64,000 nt of DNA from Artocarpus heterophyllus (taxonomy: Eukaryota > Streptophyta > Magnoliopsida > Rosales > Moraceae): contig CM046351.1 in assembly GCA_025403435.1 (NCBI GenBank), forward strand, positions 28,398,599-28,462,598, written 5' to 3'. The translations under genes were made by a program, and so were the position numbers. Below the pieces are notes generated by a model that was not told the DNA's origin, ran no database searches, and was given only the letters and a program-made list of their open reading frames with translations. Numbering within the stretch: position 1 is the first letter of the stretch; every line of letters starts with the position of its first letter. Shown piece after piece: positions 23,402 through 33,065 of the stretch.

Positions 23402-24451
23402 ATGCCACCAAGACGTCAAATGCAATCGTCTGAGCTGTCACAACCGGTTGAACATGCTCAAGAAGTTGAGCAACCGGAACCGATGGAACAAGCTCAAGAA
23501 GATGAGCAACTACGACATGCAACACAATCCCCGCCAGCTGCACCAGAAGTAAATAATTTAGGACAAATTCTTCAAGCATTACAAAATGTGCAAAGACCTG
23601 TGGAGGTTCGTGATCCCGAACAACGACATCTAACTCTGTTGAAGGAGTTTATGAAGCAGAAACCACCCACATTTAGTGGAGAACCTAACCCGGTCATAGC
23701 AGAACAATGGCTAAAGGCAGTCAAAAAGAAGTTGGACACCTTGAGGATTCCACGGGAGTATTGGGTTAGCTTTTCAACATATATATTTGAGGGTAAAGCC
23801 GAAGAATGGTGGGATCTTCAGAAAGACGACTATGATGTGCCGAATCTTACATGGGAGCAGTTCGAAACCATTTTTCGCAACACCTATATTCCTCAGAGCC
23901 ATAGGCAAGCAATGATGCGAGAATTTGAAAACCTGGTGCAGGAAGATACAACAGTTGCTGAATACCATGCTCGATTTATAGAATTGTCTCGCTACAATCC
24001 CGGGGCTGTATCGGATCCAATGGCGAGATGCGAAAAATTTAGAAATAACCTGAGGCCGAAAATCAGACAAATGATAGCTGCTGTTCCATCAACAGATTTT
24101 CTTGATCTTGTAGCTGCGGCACAGCGGGCAGAGACAGAACTAAATAACTCCTATGGAGAGTATAAGGGTTCTGGTGGGCGTCAAAGGAAAATAAGTAAGA
24201 AAGAGAAGTCACAAGGGCAAGTCATTCAGCATAGTGGAGTGACTATTGGTGGTGGATCTTCTGGCAGTGGTCGTTTCCAACCGTATGCTTGTCATAACTG
24301 TGGACAAGTGGGACATCTGAGGAGAAATTGCCCTAACCGCCCTACACAATCATCCTTTGCACCAAGGCCACAAGGAAGTCATTTTGGCTCCACTGTTTGG
24401 GGAGGGATTCAAAATCGTGGAGCGCCTCAGCAAAACACTCCAGCTTCCTAA
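23402..24451 (+). CDS. gag: Gypsy-D Gag polyprotein
   Basis: Forms the virus-like particle that packages element RNA. I chose the ATG at 23402 because MPPRR is the common start of chromovirus Gag. The frame is open further upstream, but no other ATG is plausible. 349 residues. An acidic, Gln/Pro-rich N-terminal segment is followed by the retrotransposon gag domain (about residues 85-215; EQWLKAVKKKLDTLRI, EGKAEEWWDL). A basic stretch and a CCHC zinc knuckle (CHNCGQVGHLRRNC, starting at about residue 297) complete it. A TAA at 24449 closes it, yet the same frame stays open straight into pol. The stop is therefore either a recent nonsense change or a boundary needing readthrough. The following bases (GTC) are not the CARYYA context known for strong plant-virus readthrough. 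Confidence 0.93.
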   Translation: MPPRRQMQSSELSQPVEHAQEVEQPEPMEQAQEDEQLRHATQSPPAAPEVNNLGQILQALQNVQRPVEVRDPEQRHLTLLKEFMKQKPPTFSGEPNPVIAEQWLKAVKKKLDTLRIPREYWVSFSTYIFEGKAEEWWDLQKDDYDVPNLTWEQFETIFRNTYIPQSHRQAMMREFENLVQEDTTVAEYHARFIELSRYNPGAVSDPMARCEKFRNNLRPKIRQMIAAVPSTDFLDLVAAAQRAETELNNSYGEYKGSGGRQRKISKKEKSQGQVIQHSGVTIGGGSSGSGRFQPYACHNCGQVGHLRRNCPNRPTQSSFAPRPQGSHFGSTVWGGIQNRGAPQQNTPAS

Positions 24452-27400
24452 GTCTCAGTAACTCAACCTCGAGGGTTCCAGCCTCAGTACAACTATCAAC
24501 AGCGGCCACAGGGTTCCAATTTTTATGCTAATCAGAACTTCCAACCGACTCCACAAGGCTCAGTGAATCAAAGGCCATATTTTTCTGGGAGAAATAATAA
24601 TAAGGCTAGTAGTAGCCAAGGAAACCGAGGAAAAAGTGATAAAGGAAAAGCACCAGCACAAGCTTATGCAATTACGGCTACAACTGGACAAGGAAAACAG
24701 GCTGATCACTCAGTTGTAGACGGTATGATTCACGTGTCTCATTCTTGGGCTCATGTATTATTTGACACTGGTGCCACTCATTCATTTATATCTATGTTAT
24801 TTGCTTCCGTACTACAATTAGAAACTGAGACATGTAGTTCATCATTAACCCTTAGTACACCAATGGGCGGGATAGCTGAAGTATCCATAATTTGTAAATC
24901 AGTGTGTATTGTTATAGGAGAACATAAACTATCGGCTGACCTATATGTAATAACTATGACAGAGTTTGATGTAATCTTAGGAATGGATTGGCTAACTAAA
25001 TACCAGGCAATAGTAGATTGTCATAGGAAACGTGTCTCTTTATTCACCAAGAATGGACAAGTCATCGAATTTCAGGCAAAAACAGGAACAGTGACGCCAG
25101 CCCCGGTGCTAAAGGCTTGTATTGGAGGACGAAGGAATTTCACCAATCTTGGGACGATCTTTGCTTCAGATGGAGAACTAAAGAAGAGTGACCTATCCTC
25201 TCACACTCCTGTGGTGGATGAATTTTCAGATGTTTTTCCAGATGAATTGCCCGGACTTCCGCCTGATAGAGAAATTGAGTTTGTCATCGACTTAACTCAA
25301 GGAGCAGCGCCTGTTTCTATTGCCCCGTATCGAATGGCACCTGCTGAGAAAGTGGAATTGAGGAAGCAGTTGGACGAATTACTGGAAAAAGGATTTATTC
25401 GACCAAGTACATCACCTTGGGGAGCTCCAGTACTTTTTGTGAAGAAACATGACGGATCGTTGAGGCTCTGTGTCGATTATCGCCAGCTTAATCGATTGAC
25501 TATCAAGAACAAGTACCCTCTACCCCGAATTGATGAGTTGTTCGATCAGTTAGGAGGATCTTGCTATTTCTCAAAGATTGACTTACGATCCGGATATCAC
25601 CAACTGAAGATAAGAGAAGAGGACATTCCAAAGACAACTTTTCGAACTCGCTACGGTCATTTTGAGTTTCTTGTCATGCCTTTCGGGTTAACTAATGCAC
25701 CAGCGGCTTTCATGGACTTGATGAACCGTGTCTTTCGACCGTACTTAGATCAATTTATCATTGTTTTCATAGATGATATCTTGATCTATTCTAAAAATGA
25801 AGAAGAACATGCTGAGCATTTGAGGATCGCTCTACAAACGTTGAGAGAACATGGTCTTTATGCAAAAAGAGAAAAATGTGATTTCTGGATGACGAAGGTC
25901 AAGTTCCTTGGACACGTTGTCTCTGAAGAAGGCATCTCAGTGGACCCCTCCAAAATTGAAGCAGTGCTAAATTGGGAACGACCAAAGAACGTGTCAGAGA
26001 TTCGAAGTTTCCTCGGACTAGCTGGATACTATCGACGCTTCGTAGAGAATTTTTCAAAGATTGCTTCTCCATTAACAAAACTCACAAGGAAGAATGTTAA
26101 GTTCGTGTGGGATGATAAATGTGAAGAAGCATTTGAGGAACTGAAACGAAGACTCACTAGTGCACCTGTGCTGATCATACCTAACAACGAGGAGCCTTAC
26201 ACAGTATACACTGATGCCTCAGGAAACGGTTTGGGTTGTGTGTTAATGCAGCATGGACGAGTAGTTGCCTACGCCTCACGCCAGTTGAAACCCCATGAGA
26301 GGAACTACCCCACACATGATCTTGAGTTAGCTGCTGTGGTTTTCGCACTCAAAATTTGGAGATGTTATCTATATGGCGCAAAGTTCGAGCTATATTCAGA
26401 TCATCAAAGTCTGAAATATTTGTTTACTCAAAAGGATCTCAATCTAAGGCAACGAAGATGGACTGAGTACATGGTGGACTATGACTTTAGTATCCAATAT
26501 CATCCTGGAAAAGCAAATGCCGTGGCAGATGCTCTAAGTCGTAAGAACAACGGACGTATAGCCAGTTTAGCATTGGAAGATTGGAGACGAGTCACTATCG
26601 CCGACTTCAACTTGCAATATTATGAAGATAACGAGAGAGCTTTCTTATTCAATGTGATAGCAACTCCTACGTTAATTCAGAAAGTAAAACAAGGACAATG
26701 GCACGATGAAGGATTACGTAGGGTTTGGAAACAAATACAAAATGGAGAACAACTGGATGGATGGCAGATTGAGCCAGAAGGATTTTTACTTTACAAAGGA
26801 AGATTAGTTGTTCCAGAGGATCCATATCTCAGGCATGCGGTGCTAGATGAGGCTCACCGTTCAAAGTTTGCTATTCATCCTGGAAGCACAAAAATGTATA
26901 TGGATCTAAAACGACAATACTGGTGGCGAGGAATGAAACGAGATGTAGCAACCTTTGTCTCTAAGTGCATGACGTGCCAACAGGTTAAAGCGGAACATCA
27001 AAAGCCTGGAGGCGAGTTGAGGAGCTTACCTATTCCAGAATGGAAGTGGGATCATGTGACAATGGACTTTGTTACTGGATTTCCTAAGACTCAAATAGGG
27101 CATGACGCCGTTTGGGTAATTGTAGATCGTTTAACTAAGACAGCCCACTTCATCCCAATCAGAACTAATTATAGTGTCTCAAAATTATGTCAATTGTACG
27201 TGGAAAAGGTAGTGACATTGCATGGAGTGCCAATGTCAATAGTTTCCGATAGAGATACACGTTTCACGTCGAAATTTTGGAGAGGATTGCAGAGGGCCTT
27301 GGGAACTCAATTGAATTTTAGTACAGCTTTTCATCCTCAAACAGATGGACAATCTGAACGTGTCATTCAGATTCTCGAGGATATGCTTCGGGCTTGTGTG

Positions 27401-28099
27401 CTGGACTTTGGAACAAATTGGGCTGCACAGCTGCCATATGTTGAATTCGCATATAACAACAGTTACCAAGCAAGTATTAGAATGGCTCCATATGAGGCCT
27501 TATATGGTAGACCTTGTAGATCTCCATTGTGTTGGGCTGAAAAGGAAGAGCGTCTTGAACTTGGGCCTCAGTTTATCAGAGAAACAACGGACAAGATCCA
27601 GATTATTCGCGAACATCTTCAGACAGCTCAAAGTCGACAAAAGAGTTATGCAGATAAGAGGAGGCGACCTTTAGAGTTCATGATCGGAGACTTTGTGTTC
27701 TTAAAAGTGAAACCAAAACGAGGTGTATCTCGATTTGGTGTTAAAGGAAAGTTAGCACCAAGGTATACAGGACCGTTTGAGATTGTGGAACGTATTGGAA
27801 CGTTGGCATACCGTTTAGACCTACCACCACAATTGTCTCATGTACATAATGTGTTTCATGTATCGATGTTGAGAAAGTATGAACCCGACCCTTCACATGT
27901 GATCATGTGGACAGATGTGCCAATTCAAGGAGATACGAATTATGAAGAAATTCCAGTTCAAATACTGGATCATGAAATAAAATTATTACGTCGTCGTGGA
28001 ATTCCTCTGGTGAAAGTGATGTGGCAACACCATGATGTGGAGGAAGCCACATGGGAACTTGAATCTGAAATGAGAGAAAAGTACCCACATTTGTTTTAA
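24452..28099 (+). CDS. pol: Gypsy-D Pol polyprotein with chromodomain
   Basis: Same frame as gag, open from just after the TAA at 24449 to TAA 28097-28099. There is no strong ATG at its start. Domains: aspartic protease ([10 protein letters not shown], Asp at 24764), reverse transcriptase about 25300-25900 with [10 protein letters not shown] (Asp-Asp at 25772-25777), RNase H from YTDASG (about 26206) to about 26560, integrase HHCC zinc finger about 26850-26985, integrase core with Asp (about 27064), Asp (VSDRDTRF, about 27247) and Glu (GQSERV) in D,35,E spacing. The C-terminus ([15 protein letters not shown]...WELESEM) matches the group of chromodomains that targets Tekay/Del-type elements to heterochromatin. 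All catalytic residues checked are intact. Its only visible lesion is the TAA upstream. Confidence 0.95.
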   Translation, partial: VSVTQPRGFQPQYNYQQRPQGSNFYANQNFQPTPQGSVNQRPYFSGRNNNKASSSQGNRGKSDKGKAPAQAYAITATTGQGKQADHSVVDGMIHVSHSWAHVLFDTGATHSFISMLFASVLQLETETCSSSLTLSTPMGGIAEVSIICKSVCIVIGEHKLSADLYVITMTEFDVILGMDWLTKYQAIVDCHRKRVSLFTKNGQVIEFQAKTGTVTPAPVLKACIGGRRNFTNLGTIFASDGELKKSDLSSHTPVVDEFSDVFPDELPGLPPDREIEFVIDLTQGAAPVSIAPYRMAPAEKVELRKQLDELLEKGFIRPSTSPWGAPVLFVKKHDGSLRLCVDYRQLNRLTIKNKYPLPRIDELFDQLGGSCYFSKIDLRSGYHQLKIREEDIPKTTFRTRYGHFEFLVMPFGLTNAPAAFMDLMNRVFRPYLDQFIIVFIDDILIYSKNEEEHAEHLRIALQTLREHGLYAKREKCDFWMTKVKFLGHVVSEEGISVDPSKIEAVLNWERPKNVSEIRSFLGLAGYYRRFVENFSKIASPLTKLTRKNVKFVWDDKCEEAFEELKRRLTSAPVLIIPNNEEPYTVYTDASGNGLGCVLMQHGRVVAYASRQLKPHERNYPTHDLELAAVVFALKIWRCYLYGAKFELYSDHQSLKYLFTQKDLNLRQRRWTEYMVDYDFSIQYHPGKANAVADALSRKNNGRIASLALEDWRRVTIADFNLQYYEDNERAFLFNVIATPTLIQKVKQGQWHDEGLRRVWKQIQNGEQLDGWQIEPEGFLLYKGRLVVPEDPYLRHAVLDEAHRSKFAIHPGSTKMYMDLKRQYWWRGMKRDVATFVSKCMTCQQVKAEHQKPGGELRSLPIPEWKWDHVTMDFVTGFPKTQIGHDAVWVIVDRLTKTAHFIPIRTNYSVSKLCQLYVEKVVTLHGVPMSIVSDRDTRFTSKFWRGLQRALGTQLNFSTAFHPQTDGQSERVIQILEDMLRACVLDFGTNWAAQLPYVEFAYNNSYQASIRMAPYEALYGRPCRSPLCWAEKEERLELGPQFIRETTDKIQIIREHLQTAQSRQKSYADKRRRPLEFMIGDFVFLKVKPKRGVSRFGVKGKLAPRYTGPFEIVERIGTLAYRLDLPPQLSHVHNVFHVSMLRKYEPDPSHVIMWTDVPIQGDTNYEEIPVQILDHEIKLLRRRGIPLVKVMWQHHDVEEATWELESEMREKYPHLF

Positions 28100-28140
28100 C
28101 ATTGTAATCAGTGTACGAAATTGCGAGGACGAAATTTTTA

Positions 28141-28154
28141 TAGGAGGGGAGAGC
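28141..28154 (+). promoter_or_regulatory. Gypsy-D polypurine tract
   Basis: AGGAGGGGAGAG lies directly before the 3' LTR start TGTAACACCC. It is the plus-strand primer in reverse transcription. Confidence 0.85.
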
Positions 28155-30119
28155 TGTAACACCCGTATTTTTAACGGGCATAATTTTGTAAAATTTAATG
28201 AATAAAATGTGACTATTTAAAATTACTAAGTTGTTTATGATCATTTAAAAAAAAATACCATTTTAGTATTTTCTTACCAAGTCTTCCTAAGAAACATTCA
28301 AAACTTACCAACACTTACTTCTACCAATCTTGTCTCCCTAAATTATTGCTCAATTATATAGACTTCTTCTCATTTTGCTAAAGGTATCCGAAGGGGACAT
28401 TGAATTATTTTCCGTCAATTCATAGAAGACATGGAGATATTTCTCAACCACCTAATTAATTATTTCCTTATCTTCTTCTATAATTCACTCCAATTATCCC
28501 CTCAATTATGTTGGCATTATTTGCTAAAAGTCTTCATGGGAGACAAGATGATATTTTCCTTTAAGACTCTTTTGTTTCTTCTTACAACTTTTCCCCGTAA
28601 ACATCCCATTCCTCTTAAGCATTTTGATATCTTTTTATTTAACTATCACCACCTTCTTCTCTAGTTCTCATTCTCTCCCTTCTCACTTCAAATTTCTAAC
28701 TAAAGACATAGAGCACAAAGCTCTCTTTGTGGCCAAGACAATTATAATTCCCAACGATGATCGAGGCGGTTTTAAAGTTAATTCAAGCTTGATTGATAAC
28801 CCAAACTTTGGTGCTTTTCAAAGAAGTTTTGAGGTAGGTTTTCTTTAATCTAAACTTAGTTTTTAGTATGCATTTTCTCCATGTTTAATGCATAAAAATA
28901 CTTTAATGGCACTAGTAGACGGGTTTACACATAACTCACTTATGAATGTGATTATACGTTGTGCTTTAGTTTTAATTGTCCTTATGCATGCCTTAGGGTC
29001 AAGGATGTGTGGAGCTAACGTTAATTGATTCCAGGATTAAAAGATTGTTGATAAGCTTGAAAGGTAGGGATTCTATTACTCATTTTTGTGAGGTTTTTAT
29101 AGAATTAAAATTGATTGTTTTGCCGCAATATATATATATCTATGTTGAACTGATATTATATGAGTATCACATATGAAACTATGACATGGACTCGTCTTGT
29201 ATTGTACGGCGAGGAACATAATGAATTGACACATGTTATAAATTGAGAAGCATGGTTAGAAAAACTGACTCTATTAATAATGATTTAATATAGAGAAATG
29301 GTGAGACATGAAGAGGGCGGCGGTTACGTCCTTGGGCATGAATACCCAAAAAGGTAAAATAGGGGAAGGTGATGACGCTTCCTTGGGTTGAAAGTCCCAG
29401 AACACACTGTACAGGAATTGATTTGGTGAGGACTCGGGGCTTGATGTCCCCTCACCGGAACACCCTTGGAATGTTTATGGGGTGATCAAGTGCGCCCATT
29501 TGGGTTTCGATGAGTTGAGTGATACTCAATTTAACATGGATACCTAGGAACAATGATGATTGGTAATATTTGTATAAATGTGTAATTATGACACTTGGTA
29601 ATGATTAACTACGGTATCCATAAGATGTGATCATAATAAACCTCATAATCTGGAATATGATGTAACCTACTAACCATGCAGTTTTTAATGTGGTAATGGA
29701 TAAACCATAAGGTGAGTCATGATTTCCCTACTGGGCATGTCGATGCTCATCCCTATCATATCTTCATATCTCAGGTGGAACTCAGTGCAACATATTTGAA
29801 GAGGAATAAGCGAAAACAATCCTGCTGTTTTCGTGTTAGAAGACCCTGTTTAATTACAACTTATCTACAACATGTAAGAGTTGTATTTTTTTTTTTATGG
29901 CTGTGTTAAGTTATTTGGGAATTGTACTATGGTGATGATGACTGTAATTATATATATTTGGTGCTACACTAAAAACTGTGGTTTGTATTTAAAACGTTTA
30001 TTTTTATTTTTCTTGTTGTTTAAAGACCCATGGGCATTGTTTAATTGATTTAAATAATATAAAATTTAAAATTATTTTTATTTATTTAAAACTGTTAACC
30101 CCCACATAGGGGTGTTACA
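28155..30119 (+). repeat. Gypsy-D 3' LTR (1,965 bp)
   Basis: Collinear with 21289-23250; three extra single bases account for the length difference. No substitution was noticed by eye. TSD TCGGC follows at 30120. Confidence 0.95.
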
Positions 30120-30241
30120 TCGGCACACTGAGGTTAGTAAGATCTGTCTAATTTATACATATAACATGTCAAACTTGTGTTTTGGAAATTACTCTGATGA
30201 AAAAAATTTTAAAAATTCTACTGTGCACTTTGTTTCCAACA
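30120..30241 (+). repeat. Copia-C 5' LTR, part 2
   Basis: Resumes the Copia-C LTR (CACACTGAGGTTAGTAAG) after the gypsy insertion and ends TTTCCAACA. It matches 37760-37876 of the 3' LTR. Confidence 0.92.
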
Positions 30242-30242
30242 A

Positions 30243-30258
30243 TTGGTATCAGAGCCGA
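30243..30258 (+). promoter_or_regulatory. Copia-C primer-binding site (initiator tRNA-Met)
   Basis: TTGGTATCAGAGCC begins within two bases of the LTR end and is complementary to the 3' end of initiator tRNA-Met. Confidence 0.85.
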
Positions 30259-30734
30259 TGTTTTTTTTACATAAATTTGCAAGTTTGTGATCATGTTATA
30301 TGCATAAATTTTATGATCTTAATCTCTCCTATGCTTGAATTGAATTTTATAGAGAGATGGCACTCTAGGTTTCTATATAATATATATGTTGTCATGGATT
30401 ATGTGGTGAATGTTTATTAATTAATTATGGTTGATTAAAATGTTGTTTAATTATTAATTAATTAATTAATTCATACCGGTTGTGGTTCCTTAGAGGTTAG
30501 AATGTGTATCTAGGTTTTTCATGTAATTAGATGGCAGACTATAATCTCCGTCTAGGAATTGTTATTTAATTTTTTAATTTGTAAGAATTTTGTAATTAAA
30601 TAATTATTCGGAGAAGACGGATCTAGAAGACGGATCTAGAAGATTGATGATGGCGCCTCCAGGTATTTCCTGAGTCTCTAATTTTATGTTTTTGAATTGT
30701 TGAAAATAAAATTGATAAGGGTTTTCTGCTCGGT

Positions 30735-30934
30735 CGGCATGCCGGACCTCACAGTTCGGCAGGCCGGAGGTCACGGATCGGCAGGCCGGACGTATGGTCC
30801 GGCAGGCCGACAGTGGGGCAGAAAATTTGGTGCTCTGCCGGCAGGCCGAAGTTTCAGTTCGGCAGGCCAAACCTGCATAGATCGGCAGGCCGATGGAGCA
30901 AGACCGGCAGGCCGATCACCCAGATCGGCCTACC
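30735..30934 (+). repeat. Phased CGGCAGGCC motif array in the Copia-C leader
   Basis: CGGCAGGCC occurs exactly at 30757, 30779, 30800, 30839, 30860, 30883 and 30905. Variants are CGGCATGCC at 30735 and CGGCCTACC at 30926. Spacings are 22, 22, 21, 39, 21, 23, 22 and 21 bp, so one unit appears degraded between 30800 and 30839. The spacer sequences between motifs are not conserved. The block is much more GC-rich than its AT-rich surroundings. Confidence 0.9.
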
Positions 30935-31425
30935 GACCGAGAGCTGCCGAGTGTCCAGAAAAGGTGCAATTTTTTCGGTGCAGTTTTAATTTTATTTTTG
31001 GGACGATTCTGAGAAACATTAAATTTGGATATGACCGGAAATATGAAGTATTCGATTCATACGGGATTGAAGACTTGAAGATGGAAATTACATGAAGAAG
31101 GATACAGCTTGAGGATTCAAGGATGAAGAATCGATAAATGTCTCGATTATTCTCTTGTAATCTTAGCTTTCTATTCTCTAGGGTGGAACCATAATATTAC
31201 GGTTATTATTATTTTGCTTGTAGCTTTGCTTGATTGCTTTGCTTGTCTGCATTATAATATGATTTAACATGTATATTGATAACATGCCATATAGAATAGG
31301 GAGTGCCGCTCATATTAAAATTGTTCATGCATGTTTTTAAAATAAAACCTTGACTTCAAAAGATTGAGTGGGAGAAGGTTTTCGAAGAGAGGACCTAAGG
31401 CCTCCATCGTTGGTCCATAGGAAGA

Positions 31426-31760
31426 ACATGGTGGTCCCAACCCCTAGGAAGGGGCTTCTATCATGTACCAGATTAGATCTCTGAAAGGATAAGGTATTTC
31501 AGTATGATTTATGGTTGCACACCCCTAGGTGGTGATTATAAATCATGGATAAAATATTGAAACGGTGGTTATACACTCACGTTAATTTTATTATTAACCT
31601 CCCCTAGGAGCTCTGTTAATAAAATTAATGGCCAAAGAAACGATTATTAGTATATGCTGGATCATACGGGTCTTGGATGGCATATATTAATCAGGAGGGG
31701 ATCCGTGTTCCTGATTGAATTTGGCATGACTCCCCTAGGAGCTTGTTGAATTCTGAGTTG
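31426..31760 (+). other. Four stem-loops presenting CCCCTAGG in the Copia-C leader
   Basis: CCCCTAGG lies at 31441, 31522, 31601 and 31732. Flanking inverted repeats: ACATG/CATGT (31426-31466); ATGATTTAT/ATAAATCAT (31504-31546, 9 bp perfect); TTAATTTTATTA/TAATAAAATTAA (31582-31628, 12 bp perfect); GAATT/AATTC with further G:U pairing (about 31717-31752). A fifth hairpin with stem TATATGC/GCATATA (about 31652-31687) lacks the CCCCTAGG tip. Confidence 0.75.
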
Positions 31761-31906
31761 GGAATTATTGTTGTAAGGTTGTGATATTTTCAAGGTTTTG
31801 ACACATAAACGCATTTGTATTATTTTACATGATTGTGTTATCTTACTAAATTATTATATATGTTTGCTTATGTTTGGTATATGATTCTTTATTGTAGATT
31901 GAAAAT

Positions 31907-33065
31907 GTCTAAAAATGCTTTATCATTGATACTTGACAAAAACCAATTAACCGGTGAGAACTATAACGATTGGAAATAGAACCTGGACATCGTCCTTTCC
32001 TTTGAGAAACTGAAATATGTTCTGACAACTCCTTGTCCTCCCGAGCCTAAGGGAGACTCAAGTAATGAGCAATTCCAAGCGTACGACCGCTGGAAAGATG
32101 CTAATGATCAGGCCCGTTGCTATGTTATGGCCAACATGAACAACGTGCTGTAGGCTCAACATCAGGATTATGAGACTGCGAAGTAGATCTTGGATAATCT
32201 TGAGGATATGTTTGGAGGCCAGGCCATAACAAAGCGGCATGGGGCGCTTCGGAAACTCTTAAACTATAGACAGAGACTGGGGACATCTGTAAAGGAGCAT
32301 ATGATATTGGTCATGGGTTACCTCGCTGAGGCTCAAACCAATGGAGCCGACATCGATGCTGAAACTCAGATGACTATGGTCTTTGAGACTCTGTCTAAGG
32401 AATTTATTCTGTTTAGAGCTACTTTTAATTTAAGCAATAGACGGGATATGACCTTAACAGAACTGATGAAACAGTTACAGGAATTTGAACTGCTGATCAG
32501 GGAGTCTCTTGCTGGTTGTGAGGCCAATATGGTAGCTGCTTCTGGTTCCAATCCTAACTCTAGGAATGGAAAGAAGCAATGGGCCAAGAGTGGGAAGTCT
32601 TCTATTCCTCCTGCAACCAAGAGCAAGAAGAAGAAGAAGAAGAACCCAAAGAAGCTTAAGTGCTTCTTCTGTGGTAAGGTCGGGCATATAAAGAAGCATT
32701 GCAAGGACTTCCTTTCCAAGGGAGGTAGGTGTGATCTTCTATATTTAGAAACTTGTTTGGTTGAGGAATCAAGTGACATCTGGGTCATAGATTCCGGTGC
32801 AACTAATCATGTTTGTGTTTCTCTGCAGGGATTCAAAGAAACGAGAAGTCTACTTCATGAAGACTTAACGGTTTGGATGGGCGATGGATCCTTGGTCTCA
32901 GCGGAAGCAGTGGGAGATGTCCATCTTTATTTTGATAATTATAGGAGTTTAATTTTGCGAGATTGTTTTTATGTTCCTAAATTTAAAAGGAATTTGATTT
33001 CTGTATCTTCTTTATTTAAAGACTCCTACGTGATATCTTTTAATGAAAAAAGTGGTGATTCGTAA
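31907..33065 (+). pseudogene. Copia-C gag and start of protease, disrupted
   Basis: Starts at ATG 31907 (MSKNALSLILDKNQLTGENY). Stops at 31976, 32151 (likely CAG to TAG) and 32184 interrupt the N-terminal part. The frame is open again from 32190. A Lys-rich tract is followed by a CCHC zinc knuckle (CFFCGKVGHIKKHC, about 32661-32702). The protease motif WVIDSGATNHVC lies near 32780-32815. The frame is lost near 33050 by a one-base shift. Sequence otherwise matches a complete copia Gag, so the element is damaged but not ancient. Confidence 0.88.

Larger units (their letters stand above)
21289..30119 (+). mobile_element. Gypsy-D: near-intact Tekay-like Ty3/gypsy chromovirus
   Basis: An 8,831-bp element with LTRs 21289-23250 and 28155-30119, both TGTAACACCC...GGTGTTACA. 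A 5-bp TSD, TCGGC, flanks it (21284-21288, 30120-30124). A primer site for initiator tRNA-Met and a polypurine tract are present. Gag starts MPPRR, and pol carries protease, RT, RNase H, integrase and a C-terminal chromodomain. The LTRs differ only by single-base indels in short homopolymer runs, as far as I could read, so the insertion is recent. It sits inside the Copia-C 5' LTR. Confidence 0.96.

Noticed and set aside
27236..27674. Open frames on both strands within gypsy pol
   Set aside because: Shadow frames of the integrase region; the real frame is clear.
30604..30870. Minus-strand 88-codon frame (and plus frame 30697-31095) over the GC array
   Set aside because: Repeated residues (CR, AGR) arise from translating the 21-23-bp motif array; no start context or homology.
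30735..30934. CRISPR-like array because of regular short repeats
   Set aside because: Plant nuclear retrotransposon context, 9-bp motifs, about 12-bp spacers, no cas genes.
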